A stretch of 64,000 nucleotides of DNA, taken from assembly GCA_014529385.2 (NCBI GenBank), contig CM043961.1, positions 12,866,978 through 12,930,977 on the forward strand, read 5' to 3'. This document shows, in pieces, positions 1-12,100 of the stretch. The stretch is from Adiantum capillus-veneris. Lineage: Eukaryota > Streptophyta > Polypodiopsida > Polypodiales > Pteridaceae. The translations under genes and the position numbers were made by a program. The notes under the pieces were generated by a model. It was not told where the DNA came from, made no database searches, and saw only the letters and a list, made by a program, of their open reading frames with translations. The number at the start of each line of letters is the position of its first letter. Positions within the stretch are counted from its first letter, which is position 1.

Positions 1-705
1 CTCTAATAGCAATGTAATGGAAATGGCCTATGAACTTTGAGAGTAGCGGAATCAGGAAATTAGATGAAGCACTTTTGTGAGATTATTTTGTGAGCATAGC
101 GGGTGAACTTAATTGATGGTAGCAACATAAACATGGTACTTAGTTAACTTGGCATGAACAATACTTTTGCAAGAGAGAGAGTTTAGAGAAAATGACAATA
201 GTTGAGACCCGATTCATACGGAGCCGGTCCCCCCTCCAATAGGCATTTGTATTATAGTTTCTCCCAACAAGAGAGACTTGGTACAATACAATCTTTGTGT
301 TCCTTGTGACCTAGGTGATGCAATGAAGATGGAAATCTTCATGCATCACAAGCATAACATAAACTTTGTAGAAAGCATTAACTATCCCAAGCCTCAGTCC
401 CAAGGCCTCAAACACGTTCCAAGGTGGAGAGAGCTAGCGGGGAATGAGGATAGGGAAGAGGAAGAAGAAACATTCCATAGGAGAAAGAAATAGTTCCTCA
501 CTTATCATCACTCTTCTTGCTAGCATACATAATAGCATAGTAATGAAGATGGAGAAGATGACAAGCTTAACCATTGAAGCATGGCTCTTGTTAGGATTTG
601 CATTCCATAGCCAAGAGTGTTGGTGTAGGCTCTCACTTCTCACAAGCTTGGAGAAGGAGGTGGAGTTCCTCAACTTTCACCAAGTGAGAATCATCCACAA
701 AATGA
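1..705. other. Non-coding DNA, no gene supported
   Basis: Short open frames exist on both strands but none shows a recognisable domain, splice structure or codon bias that would support a gene. The stretch is unique-looking AT-rich DNA ending in a GT microsatellite. Confidence 0.4.
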
Positions 706-732
706 GTGTGTGTGTGTGTGTGTGTGTGTGTG
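706..732. repeat. (GT)n microsatellite
   Basis: An uninterrupted run of about 13 GT dinucleotides. It produces a spurious run of alternating Val and Cys in one frame, which is not evidence of a protein. Confidence 0.9.
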
Positions 733-1098
733 GTGTATACCCCCGCAACACCCCCTTGCTTGCTTGGGGGGAGTTCTAGCCTTTCCACATGCTTCAAGCT
801 CATTGGACCCCTCTCCCCCTAGCCAATTACATGCAGCATGCATTCACATGGGTAGTCTTTGGACAAGTGTCCTCCTTACCCCTTAGAGAGAGAGAGCTTG
901 AAAATATCTAAATATTTGTTGGATGGAACTAGAAGCTCATTGGACCCCTCTTTAGCCCAACCAATAGCATTCAAGCACACCATGTGGCTAAGCATAGGGA
1001 GAGTCTGACATGTGTCCCATGTGCCCCTTGAGAAAAGGGGCGCCCTTTGGGTGAGTGGGAGGTTAAGTCAAAGATTCCTTGGGACTTTCCCCCTCCTT

Positions 1099-1374
1099 AT
1101 TAGGGTCTCTTTTTGACTTAAGCACCTTACCCCCCATGCATGGGAAGCTTCTCAAGCACCTTCCTCATTAGGTTTGTAGGGTCTCTTTTTGGCTCAAGCA
1201 CATTATCCCCCATGCATGGGAAGCTTCTCAAGCACCTTCGTCATTAAGTATGACAAGCACCACAAGTACCTTAGTCATCAAGCATGACAAGCACCTCAAG
1301 CACCTTAGCCATCAAGCACGACAAGCACCTCAAGCACCTTAGGCATCAAGCACGACAAACACCTCAAGCTTAGT
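1099..1374. repeat. Two adjoining tandem repeats (about 76 bp x2, then about 34 bp x4)
   Basis: From 1099 to about 1246 a unit of about 76 bp beginning TTAGGGTCTCTTTTTG is present twice with a few mismatches; both copies contain CCCCCATGCATGGGAAGC. It passes directly into four imperfect copies of a 34-bp unit with the core CATCAAGCACGACAAGCACC, to about 1374. No coding potential is seen. The C- and A-rich units could be a decayed satellite or an internal repeat of a mobile element; the sequence does not decide. Confidence 0.75.
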
Positions 1375-2767
1375 TCAAGTTCCCACCTCAAGCTCAACCC
1401 TAGCTTGCCTAAGGTCAAAGGACTTTTAACACTAACCATTGGAGGTCTTTAATGAAGCTAACCCTAAGGTCTTTTAAGCTCCATTAGTTAACCTTGCTCT
1501 TTGACAGACCATCTCTCATTTGGACCCCTTTACCATTGGCCCCGTGTTGAGATAGATCCGTAAGCACATGTCTATATTCTAACCCTTGTTCCCGTTTATT
1601 ATCCCACATTAAATGATCAGTTTAATATGAGAAAATCATTTGGGTTGGTTATATATTAGATTTTATGAAACACAGAGGACATGGAAGGGTCTTTATTGTG
1701 TGCAAATTGTCATGATGACAATGGGTTAAATATAGAGAGCTCCTCCTCTGGAGGTCTCTCACTTGTGTCATTTCGAACCAATGTTCAACCAAGAGTGACC
1801 GTTGTTCCAGCTCGTTTCTTGCAGGATGCAACATCGATGGCAAGCATCAGACGATTGAAAGTCTCTGGTTCTACTCGTTCCTTAACACCTGTTAGAGCAA
1901 CACTGTCAGGTCACTCTACCCCTCAATGTCCATCATCACCCTCCTCTTAGGCAAGACCGATGCAAACCCTGTCTATTTCTTGAGGCTGGGCAAGTCCCAC
2001 CAAGACTAGAGCAGCGCACCCAATGCTTATGTCTCATGTTTCCCCGAATGGGAGGTGTAGCAACATTCCAAGATTACTAAATCTCAATTTTGAGACTCGG
2101 AAAAACAATCAATCCATGGGTCAACAAGAGGAAGCCCATGATCTTAAGACTACTCCATAACCGATGGTTGTGATGGCGTTTTGTGAATGCTCAAAACTCA
2201 GCCTGCTATGTGCGTGCAAGCTTCTACAACTGTCACATAGGGTTCATGTGTGGGTGAGAGAGAAGTATGGAGGGGGAGGGGTTGTCATAGGGATGAATCA
2301 CACTCAAGAAGTGCAAGTTATATACTTATGGTAGTTATCCACAAAACAGTTCAAGCATCGACTCCAACTTGCATAGTAATGAGTATATACTACAACATCC
2401 CCACTAATGTCATCCATGCACATGCACACAGGCACGAACATAGATCGAACGCAAAGGTCTACATACCGAGTTTCTCCAACGTTGCTGGGAAACTTAGTGG
2501 ACTTGAAAAATCATCGGATACAACGAATCACCACAATGAGGGAAAAAAGTTGGTAGCCCATGTCAGACACGCAAGTGGTCAAGAATTAAGACTAAATAGC
2601 CCTAATGCAATCTCTTTGTTTCATGCATTGGGTTTCAATCTATAGATCTAGGTTCCGATCCTGTATATCAACAATTCTATGTACAGACCTGGGTTCAAAT
2701 CCCATAGCTCTATCCCATGTCTAGCCTCTCATCTCATATCATACCAAACATTTGATTGGACTTTTAA
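1375..2767. other. Non-coding DNA, no gene supported
   Basis: Open frames at 1681-1950 (+) and 2250-2645 (+) were examined. Neither shows a known motif, and the second is low-complexity with a His/Ala-rich stretch. Around 2635-2705 there are two T-arm-like motifs (GGTTCCGATCC and GGTTCAAATCC), but no A box or cloverleaf precedes them. Confidence 0.4.
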
Positions 2768-4105
2768 CACTAGGTTGGTAACCTAACAGGACATAAAAGT
2801 GTCCTTTCAGGGTTTTGAAAAAAACCTCCAAAACCATAGTACATCCACTCATTTTGTAGAATCCTTTCATGAGGTTATAGTTCAAGGCCTACTACACATG
2901 GAAAAAATAAGAAACTTGTAATATTTCTCATCTTTTGGTCACACCAAGCCTCCAAAGTTGATGGATGAGTGCATTTTCATCAAAACAGTCATTTCTTACG
3001 TTTGTTGCATAAAAATAAGATTTAGGATTTTTGTAGGACTTGAGATAAATTCCCTAGTTAACTTCAATGGGTTGGTGATCAGAACATATGATTGCTTCTC
3101 ACTCACTATTTTTTGTTTTGCCAAAATAAATAGGTACAAAAAAGTTGAATTTTTACCATTCTGCAAACATATCATCAAAGTTTCTATAGCCACGCTCAAT
3201 AAAAATAATATATACATGTCTTCTTAGTTCCCTATTGTCCTTTATGTTCATAAGGAGCCATGGAGCATGTCAAAATAATAATACATCTCTTACCAAGGGG
3301 AATCTTGGGGACAAAGATGAAGTGTTTAATACAGCAAACATGAAAAAACTGGGTTCAACATTATGAGTTGTAGAATCCCATAGAAACTATTCAATATCTA
3401 GCCAAATTTGATCCTTATGACTAGATATGGTTACTACCTACAAAATGCATGTAGTTGTCACAAGAAACTAACAATATTGAAAAAGCTATACTTGATATAC
3501 TAGAATGTTTCGTTTTCTTCTATAATTGAAAAAATCAACCATCGTTGTGTACTATGCAAAATAGGGTATTAGGTGCCCCAAAACTCAAGGAATGTTAGCT
3601 TTATGTTACAATATGCGACATAGAAAATAAAAAATGCATTTGGATATCATGAAATCCACCAAAAAAATCATAGAAGACCTAAAATTGGCTAAAAAACAGG
3701 ATTTGACATTTTTTGTAATTTGGTTATAACTTACAACTTTAATATTTATTTCTCCCTAGAAGCATCAGGACATGTTGAGGACTACTAAAGATAGTTCTCT
3801 AGCATTATAGACCTCACAAACATGAATTCTAGAGTGGTATAGTTGTAAAAAGTTGAAAAAAGCCAAAAACAGGACCCGTTTTTTCACACAGTTTAGGTTA
3901 TGAAATGTTGTGCAAGGACAATGTTAAAGATGGAATTGATATTCCAAAAAAATGTCGAGTTTTTTTCAGCTCATGATACAACTTTCTAGATAGATAGCAC
4001 CTCAAAATCCATTTTGAAACTCTTGACATAATTCAAGGAAAATGGTCACTTAACAGGACATAAAAGTGTCCCAGGACATAAAAGTGTCCCATTACCAACC
4101 TAGTG
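2768..4105. mobile_element. Non-autonomous DNA transposon, TTAA target, CACTAG termini (copy 1)
   Basis: A 1338-bp element bounded by perfect 14-bp terminal inverted repeats (CACTAGGTTGGTAA at the left, its complement at the right). TTAA lies immediately outside both ends (2764-2767 and 4106-4109), as expected for a 4-bp target duplication. Next to each end is a palindrome, GGACATAAAAGTGTCC: one copy at the left (about 2790-2805) and two in tandem at the right (about 4054-4087). The interior is AT-rich with no transposase frame, so movement would need an enzyme supplied elsewhere. TTAA duplications are known for the piggyBac and Kolobok superfamilies. The CACTA-like tip recalls En/Spm elements, but those make 3-bp duplications, and the three flanking bases here (TAA and TTA) do not match. 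Superfamily is therefore left open. A second member lies at 60031-60626. Confidence 0.8.
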
Positions 4106-4443
4106 TTAAGCCCATGAGGAGAATAGAGAGCACACGCACAATCTTCTATAGGTTCCATCACCCGTAGCAACTAGCACTCTTATTACAGCTTGATTTTGAA
4201 CATTCACAATTAGTTACGTGGTAGTCTTAGATACATGTAGATTTCAAAATTTTGAAGTGCGGATTGGAGGAGTTAATATGGGTTTCATTCTTTTTATCTA
4301 ATGTTGTGTGTGCCCTATCAACTACTTATTAACTCCAACCTTTCGGTCAAATACTTGGCTTAGGTATAGGCTTCATCACCCCCTCTATATTTGGAGCCAT
4401 GATAAAATTAAGTATGCAAAACTTTGTACCCATGTATGCTTGT

Positions 4444-4480
4444 GCGCGCACGCGTGTGTGTATGTGTGTGTGTGTGTGTA
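4444..4480. repeat. (GT)n-rich microsatellite
   Basis: An alternating purine-pyrimidine tract (GCGCGCACGCG followed by GTs). The surrounding 4110-5000 shows no supported gene. Confidence 0.8.
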
Positions 4481-5082
4481 GGAGCATATATTGGCACCTA
4501 GTTCCACTATTTGGCAGCGTTGACATTAGTGGGGTGGAGCTAATGGTAGGCCTGAGTACATGTTCTACTTTGTAACTTGGGGGCTTTTTGGGGATTTACT
4601 TAATTGCCAATGAAATTGCCAAACCTCAAAGAATTGATTTGCTTGTGAAGCTTCAAACATTCAAGACGTAGACAAGGTATGGAACATGAATAGCACTTGC
4701 ATGGCACTTACATGCCATTATATCATCAGATACGTAATGTTTGGGGTGTTTCTCATCATAAGAAAGAATGTGTCTTCCTAAGCGTCTCATTTTCCTGTTT
4801 ACCTGACACCCTTTGTCACTACAATAGTTCTCTAGTGTGTGAAGACTTTGGAGGCCTTAGGATGCTGCTAAAATTTTGTAGAGTATAGTGTAAGTGATTG
4901 GTGATGTTAAATGGAAGGACAGCAAGATTTCTTGTGGAATTTGCAGTGCTTGTTGCATAGTTGATTCTGAGGATGCGGATGTCTGTAGCCACAAAGCAAG
5001 GTGAAAGAAGCGGGCTCATGCAGGCAGATAAACCTTGTGATTACGGCAAATGTAAGGGCTAATTTCAATTAACTATTCCATC

Positions 5083-6255
5083 TTGCACTGCAAAGCTGTA
5101 TGTGGTGGCCATTGTGGAAGATTGATTGATTTGACGACCTTTCAGGCTGTGCAACTCGAAGACTGTGAAACCCTCCTACCAGGACATGCGTCTACTTTGA
5201 TAGGTCTTATGAATGGTCTTGAGGCGGATGTCGTGAGAGTGCCACTTATCGGAGTGCCTAAGGTTTTCCATGATTGAATTGCAATATATTGCGTGCTCCT
5301 CATTCTGTGTGTAGTGTTCTGGTGCAATTTGCTTGTATGCGTGTGTTGTATGCCTTTTCTGGTTTTTTGCTCTCAAAAACTTCTTGTGTTGCCTCTTGAT
5401 GTTGTCTTTCTGAAAGTGCCGATAGATGTTCGGGCAACGATAGAGATTTTGTCTTCTACTATAGAAATCATGAACGGAGTGGACATGAAGTTTCTGCAAA
5501 CGGTATCCTCTTTGTGAATGTTTATTCTCTCCATGGTCTCCAACAAAAACTCATTGTTAAGTTTTGCTTAGCAAACGATTTGTGTGACTTTTGCAGGCAT
5601 AAATTGCAAATTTCTTGCTCTTGGGACTTGCAAAGACCATAGTTTTGGAGAAGGTGTGTTTGATAGAATGTGGAGACTTGTTGGCTACTGCACAGCTTCA
5701 ATGGAGGTCTCTCTCTGTCTTCTCTTGTCCTCATGCACACAGACATGCACAATGCACCTAGTGTTGCCATGTACACACATTCATAATTTTACTTCTTGCA
5801 CTCACAAGCACCACACAAACACACCCCTAAAAGAAGGCATTAACTTGCGTAAAGGTCTCTTTTGGAGATTGTGTGCAAGTGGAAGAACACAGTTTGAGGC
5901 CCTACTTCATGCAGCAGCAGCAGCAAGAAAAGAGGGTGGCTTTAGAGAAAGCGGAGACGACGACTTGTGTAGTTGAAAGAATGGAGAGCTAGAAAATGAG
6001 ATGGAGGTAAGAGCAGCGAGTGTAGACAAACAATAGGATTGTAAAGTTATGGCGATAATGATGAGAAGGAAGAGGTGTGTGACTGGATTGCTTCGTGGAT
6101 TACGACTAGCTGATGGTGCATTCTTTTTCCTGATTAGAGATCTTCATGGATTAAGAGGCGTTGATTGCTACTCTCAGCTCCAGCAACAACTTGCAGGTTC
6201 AACTCCAGCTGCGACACGATTGAGTATTCTTTTGCCAAATGTAGCACATCCATGA
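5083..6255 (+). other. Possible spliced host transcript, unrecognised
   Basis: This stretch has gene-like texture but no family could be recognised. Open blocks sit between plausible plant splice signals. One runs from after TTTCAG at about 5144 to AAG|GT at about 5263 (translation begins AVQLEDCETLLPGHAS). A second at about 5417-5501 begins VPIDVRATIEILSS. A third follows TTTTGCAG at about 5598. A fourth at about 5850-5965 contains five consecutive glutamines in one frame. A further 68-codon frame starts at an ATG at 6049. The blocks do not join in one obvious frame, so it could be a decayed gene, a non-coding transcript or chance. No function is proposed. Confidence 0.2.
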
Positions 6256-7816
6256 AATCCGCAAAGCATTGATCACAAATATTGGTCATCACCATGCCTT
6301 GCTTGCGTGCTAATGAGAAGAGGGGAAAGTGTACATATGTGACTCTTCCAAGTTTTCATATGAAAAACTACATCTCACTGCATGTTGATGTAGTGGAGCA
6401 AGCAAAAAAGAACAGCTCCAAGATCTCTGCATGTAATATACAGAAAGAAAGTGACTTATTTCTTGCCCTAAAATGCTTTTCGTTCATTCAAGCACAAGTT
6501 TTGTGCTACATTGGACATACCACCCCCCTCTTGCATGCCACTTACACTGCCTAGCAACTATAATGACTTGATGAACTTTCATTTTTGCTCCATGATTGAC
6601 CTTTGTACAACACGCACCTGCTTATGCACACACATGCTACACTTAGGACTCACCTTCACCCACTTCTTGCACAGATTCTACATCAATAACTTAGCAAGCA
6701 TTATTTTGTAACAATGAGAATTGGGTACAATAAGGAAGCCCACACCTTGCAAAGAATTCCATTTGTGGAACCTAGGTTTGAGATGTGGATAGCTTGCAAC
6801 ACCTTATTTTTGAAGGAACTATCAAAGATCTACTTCCCTTTTCTCCCTCAGTAATGGTGTTATGTAAGCCATTGTTGCTCTTACAATATGACATATTGCA
6901 AGTGTATTGCATATAACATAATAAAAAGTGATCTCTAAGCTCAATTTTTTTGAGCTGCCTCCAAGAATGATGTGTATGTATACATTTGGCATGTGGGAAT
7001 TGGAATCTTGTTCCGTAGCTCCATTCTGCATTTTGAACAGCCTCCACAACTTCTATGCGAAGTAGGTGTTGCATCCATTGCTTGTATGTATCGTGGTACA
7101 TTGCATGCAGAAGTCCACATAATATTGATGAGACTAGGACCACAATGAAATTTAGCTGAAGTTTAGACTTGTGATCACTATTGGGCTCTTAGAATGGGTG
7201 ATATTATGAGCAATGAGACTCATTCCATTGTTGTAATTTTTTGCAAGACCTTCCCATATCTTCTAATCAAAGCTAAATGGATTCTTTCAAGACATGGGGA
7301 TTTCAAATTGTTGATTTACAGAAAAAGAATCAAGGGGGACAACCACACAACATAGATGCATTAGTGGAGTTATGTTCTTAGTTGGCATGGGAGAGTTACA
7401 CTAGTCTAAATATTACAATTCATGGAAGAAGACATGGAGAAAAAGTCACAATGCCTATATGAGAGGATGACAAAAAAGTGTGTAAAGCTTGAGTTCTTGT
7501 TATAACAAGTTTTTTCCTATACATAAACCTTGTGACCTATAAAAAATCTTATTTTGAAAGGAAGTTATATCCACTTTATGAAATTTTGTTGAAACTGCAC
7601 CAAATATTTATGATTTTAACTTATCACCATAATCTAGTATGGTATTAATTTTTTTCAAAATAAAAAAAAAGGCTATGTTCTTTCCCTCATAACTGACCTA
7701 AGACATGAACATGACCTCTAAATCTTCTTTCTAGCTTCACCAAATAATTGTGACAAGTTGCTAGAAATGCAGGACACTTTAGTGTCTCAAGACTTATAGC
7801 ACTAGTGCTTACTCAA
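6256..7816. other. AT-rich non-coding DNA, no gene supported
   Basis: Only short frames without motifs. At 7772-7808 a GGACACTTTAGTGTC palindrome is followed by CACTAGTG, which weakly resembles the right end of the TTAA/CACTAG elements, but no matching left end with TTAA was found. Confidence 0.4.
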
Positions 7817-8140
7817 ACAATGAATGTATGGCATCGACTTGTTGCTTCTCAAGTATACCCTTCCCAAGAATCAACGTCTCCAAGATGCGTAGCCTGTATT
7901 TCTGGATCTTGCAATAGACTATCATTTGTATTTACATGGCCATATATCCTTACTTGTGTTTTCTATCTTAGACAACAAATGGATGGCATCAGCTTGTTGC
8001 TTCTCATGCATGCCTTCCCCAAGAATCATCTCAGAATGGAATTTACTCCTTCAAAGCCTCTAAGACAAGTAGCGTGCATTTTTACATCCTGCAACAAGTC
8101 ACCATTTGTATCTACGTGGCCAAATGTGCTTAGCAATAGC
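7817..8140. repeat. Imperfect tandem duplication (about 160-bp unit, two copies)
   Basis: The block starting near 7817 (ATGTATGGCATCGACTTGTT) recurs from about 7977 (ATGGATGGCATCAGCTTGTT) with scattered substitutions and small indels. Shared internal blocks include CTTCCCCAAGAATCA-like and CATTTGTATCTACGTGGCC-like segments. The frame spanning both copies is open but repetitive and has no recognisable domain. Confidence 0.6.
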
Positions 8141-8197
8141 ACATTTGGTAGCTAATTTGCAATTCCTCTACTGATAAACTTATTGCTACATTGCCAA

Positions 8198-8440
8198 GGA
8201 TAGAAGTATGAAGAAAATTGTATATTTGTACTTAGAATATGCTACCACCAATGTCCTCTAATTCAGTTATTTCCCCTGGTCACAATTTATTATTTTTATG
8301 TACCACAACTTATGTAGCTCAATAATGCTCGTTTTTTGGGATAGAAGCATGAGAATCATTGTATATTCTTACTTAGGATACACAACTACCGATGTTCGCT
8401 AATCCATTTACTTTTGCTTTCAAGCCACAACTTATATTAT
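8198..8440. repeat. Second imperfect duplication (about 140-bp unit, two copies)
   Basis: GGATAGAAGTATGAAGAAAA near 8201 and GGATAGAAGCATGAGAATCA near 8340 head two diverged copies. Each runs through TTGTATATT..TACTTAG and a CACAACTTAT block. The two duplications are adjacent, so the region as a whole appears to have grown by local duplication upstream of the HESO1-like gene. Confidence 0.5.
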
Positions 8441-8559
8441 TTTGTTACCATCGACCATCGAGCATGAATTACACCAATATGATTTCTCACACGTATAATT
8501 CGATAATACGTCTAACCAGAACGAATGTATTAAGAAATAATTCCAAGTTTTAATCAAAG

Positions 8560-8814
8560 GCAGTCCCTCGTCTGTTGTAGAGGACCTTGTTTTAACTGTT
8601 TTGGATAACATGCTTGATGAGCCACGTGGTCACTTCTGGCCTCAAAGTCACCAAGGAACACTCCATTTAAGATGACCGCCGCTTTCGATTGTCAGAGACT
8701 CAGACGACCTATGGAATGACTTGGCAAATATGAGATCCTCGCTGGCGCGTCGAACTTCCGTCAGGTTACTCTTCGCTCTCCCAGCTTCTCAAGCTCTGTA
8801 GCAAATATCATGTC

Positions 8815-8851
<37 letters not shown>

Positions 8852-9166
8852 GTCCAATTCGCAAATCTTCACGGCAAGTGAGTGCATGCACAATGGCTGG
8901 AATCTCGAGCTGCAGTCGTGCAGGATCTTAAGCAAAATAACAGAAGAGCATTGCAAATCGTTCTACATACAAAGAACTCAACTGTCGGGTTTGTGCAAGA
9001 TCTTTTGCCTGGAAAATATTCTGCCCAGCGAAGGATGTACAGGTTTTAGACTGGAGTTTAGTTCAGGCCGCATTAGAAACTGGCATTGTGTGCTCCATTT
9101 GTTTGCTTTTATGTTCCGATCCTTAACCAAGTGTTTCAGCTGCAGGTGTTTGATTTGGCAATACAT
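8560..9166 (+). promoter_or_regulatory. Putative promoter and 5' leader of the HESO1-like gene
   Basis: This is the DNA immediately upstream of the first in-frame ATG of the nucleotidyltransferase. It contains a (GA)n tract at 8821-8849, a common feature of plant 5' leaders, and a likely 3' splice site (GTGTTTCAG at about 9131-9139, or the nearby CTGCAG ending at 9145). A leader exon may therefore be spliced to the coding exon. No convincing TATA box was found, so the transcription start is not placed. Confidence 0.35.
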
Positions 9167-12100
9167 ATGATCAATCAGGATTCTGAGGCCTTCCCTGCAA
9201 TCATGGATGGCGAATCACAAATTGCCCTAGAGTTTGAGTTCGGAATTGTTGGTGAAGACCTAGGTAAGCATCTTGGTGCTTGGGTTTTCTCTAAATCCTA
9301 TTGAGTCAAGCTGATTGAGATTTCTTACTTTCAGAACTCAGTGATGATGAGTCTTTGTCGTCACAAGTTGCCACACAAGCGTCAAAAGTGGAGAACCAAG
9401 TGCTACAAGAAGTTAACTTTTCATCTTGGAGAGAAGACAAATTAGGTCAATTTCAGAACTTTCTCAAAGAGCTTCTGAGGGAGCTGCAACCTAAAAATGA
9501 GGACCATCTAGCGAGGCTGAACATTGTGGCTCGACTAGCATCTGTTCTTTGCCTCATGAATAGCTTCAGAGGCAAGTGTTGTACTATATTCAGCAGTTTA
9601 ACCCATGCTTTTCAGAAGTTTTTTGCTTGCTTTCAAATTACTGGCAGCCAGTTCTTAGGATTTTTCAGATTTTAAGAGAAGATTGGTTCTTGTATTTTTC
9701 TTTGAGTACTCTGCTAGCATTGCTCAGCATATTCTTTTGTGTCGTACGGTTTGGAGCCCACACGACTGCAGTCTTGGCTGGATGTTGGCCTATCCCATGC
9801 TTTCATGTTAAGGCTTTGGTCTTTCCTCTGGATTTGCGGACCAGCCCCCATATACTGTATTTCTTGTGGTTGATAACCCACGTTGGTCTGCTTTCTCACC
9901 GTAGTTGTGAGGGAAAATGGGAGAATTCCGTTTTCATTGTGATAGAGTTTGGTTACTGACAGGGCACTATGGACATATTGCCAGCCACCATACATACTTT
10001 TGAGCCACACCCTCGTGAGATCATCTTTGGAAGACTGAGGTGGGGACGGGGACAGGTCTTGGGGACGTGGCGGGTCCCGGGGACGGGGACGTGGCAAAAC
10101 AGGGGACGGGGGACGCGACAGGGGACGCGCTTTAGAAAACACTAATTCTTTGCAAATTTAATACCGAGACAATAGTGAACACTTAGAGCACAAGATTGCA
10201 AAGAAAAAGTGGTTTTTGCATTCATATTACATAACACCAAAATATAACAAAGGGTGTGCGGCGTGTGCGACATAGTACACCATGGGCTTAAAATACATCC
10301 CTCCCACTCTAAACCCTTTCCCTCTCTCACTTCTCGACTCACACTACAATCTATCAAGAAATCTCAACCTCAAGCTCTTTTTCAAAGACCTAAAACCTTC
10401 CTCCCCTTCCCCTTTCAAGGAAACTAACCCCCTTTGGAAACCACCTATTTTAAATTCCAACCTTCACCAAATTTTGTACTCTAACCAGCATAACTTTAAC
10501 CTCATTTTGAATGCTTGCAATTTTCCCTTCTCAAAGCGATCCCGTTTTGTCATTGAAGCTTTATCTAGCCTCTCCCGTGACCCTTCAATAATCATAAAAC
10601 CTGTCGACAAAAACCTTGGTGTTGTTATCCTACCATTAGATTGGTATGAGAAAAATGCCCTCTCACATCTCAATGACCGCTCCACCTATGAGCCTTGCCT
10701 TAACATTCCTTTTGCCTTCTTCGCTTTCCTTCTTTCATCTATCACATTCCGCTTCTCCGCCCTCCCCTCTATTGAACGAAACTTTATCCTCTCCCCCCTT
10801 AACAAATCACCTAAACCTTGTCCTATCTATTTCATCCCTAAACTGCATAAACCATCAATTGTCTCTCGACCTATATGTTCCTATAAAGGCTACCTCTTTG
10901 AGAAAGCCTCTATTTGGCTCCATTTGCAGCTCTATACAATCCTCCTTTGCCAAAAATAACACCTACAAAGCTCCCTCATCTTAATCCAAGACTTGGACAA
11001 ACTTTCCCTTCCACCTAACACCCTCCTTTTTACTTTTGACGTAGAAGCCCTATACCCTAGCATCCCCATTCCTCAAGGCCTCACCGCTCTCAAATCTATC
11101 ATCTCTCATTTTTTTGACCCTCACAAATCCCATTTTGTTCTCTCCCTTGCCTCCCTTATCTTATCACATCATTACATCACCTTCAAAGGAAAACTTTTGG
11201 AAACAAACCAAAGGCACCGCCATGGGCTCAAACTTTGCCGTAGTATATGCTTGTCTCTTCCTTTGTCACTTGGAAACCTCTTGCCTCCTCTTACTCAACC
11301 CCAACCTCCTCTATTTGAAGCGCTATGTTGATGATGCTTTTGGATTATGGAAAGGACCCCGTAGTACCCTTACCCGTCTCTTAAACTCTTACGGTAAACC
11401 TCTTCAAGAACACATTAAAATCTCCAGTACCATCTCCCATACCCGTGCCATTATCCTTGACATCGAATTCTTTGAAGGTGTCCGCTTCACCTCATCTAGC
11501 CTTTTGGACTCCCACTGCTATCAAAAACCTTTGAATGCCTACAACTACATCCCTTGGATCTCTTGGCACCCCACCCATCAAAAGGTTGCCTTCATCATCT
11601 CAGAACTCAAAAGGTATATTATTCGGGAATCAACCTTGAAGGGATACCTCCACCTTCGCAACCTTTTTTATCTACGCCTTCGAGCTAAGGGCTACCCGGC
11701 TAATTTTCTCCTAAAAGTTTTTGTCAAAGTCTCTTACCTCAATCGCACCTCACTCCTCCTACCCTCGCACAAAATAACAAAAAATCCACCCACTGTGCTC
11801 AAAATTCCCTTCACACCCACCACTAGAAAAATGCTACCTGCCTAATGTATTAGCAATCCCATTGCTAAAGCTTGCCTACTCGATGCCGATCTTTCCCACC
11901 TCCCTAGACCTACCATCTGTTGGACCTCCGGGCCCAACATTCACAGCCTTTTGGTACATAGTTTACACCCCCCTTAATACAAACTTTTCACCCCACAAGT
12001 TTTCTATGTATACCTTCCACACCACCCCAATCCCTCTGGTCTACTTTTTTAGTCTCTTAAAAGAACTTTCAGTTTTCATCTTTCCTTCCGTATTTTCTCC

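Noticed and set aside
2635-2715. Possible tRNA or SINE from T-arm-like GGTTCAAATCC motifs
   Set aside because: No A box, anticodon stem or acceptor stem could be paired upstream, and no poly(A) or repeat boundary was seen.
2768-4105. Classical CACTA (En/Spm) assignment for the CACTAG element
   Set aside because: CACTA elements make 3-bp target duplications; the adjacent three bases differ (TAA versus TTA) whereas TTAA matches on both sides, and the second member shows the same.
7394-7808. Possible third TTAA/CACTAG element
   Set aside because: CACTAG occurs at both ends and a GGACACTTTAGTGTC palindrome lies near the right, but the flanks are not TTAA and the left side lacks a hairpin.
9714-10142. 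Minus-strand frame with a Pro/Arg-rich start (142 codons)
   Set aside because: The Pro/Arg part is the GGGGAC-rich hAT tip and the rest lies in the duplicated flank; the same frame is disrupted in the second copy and no family is recognised.
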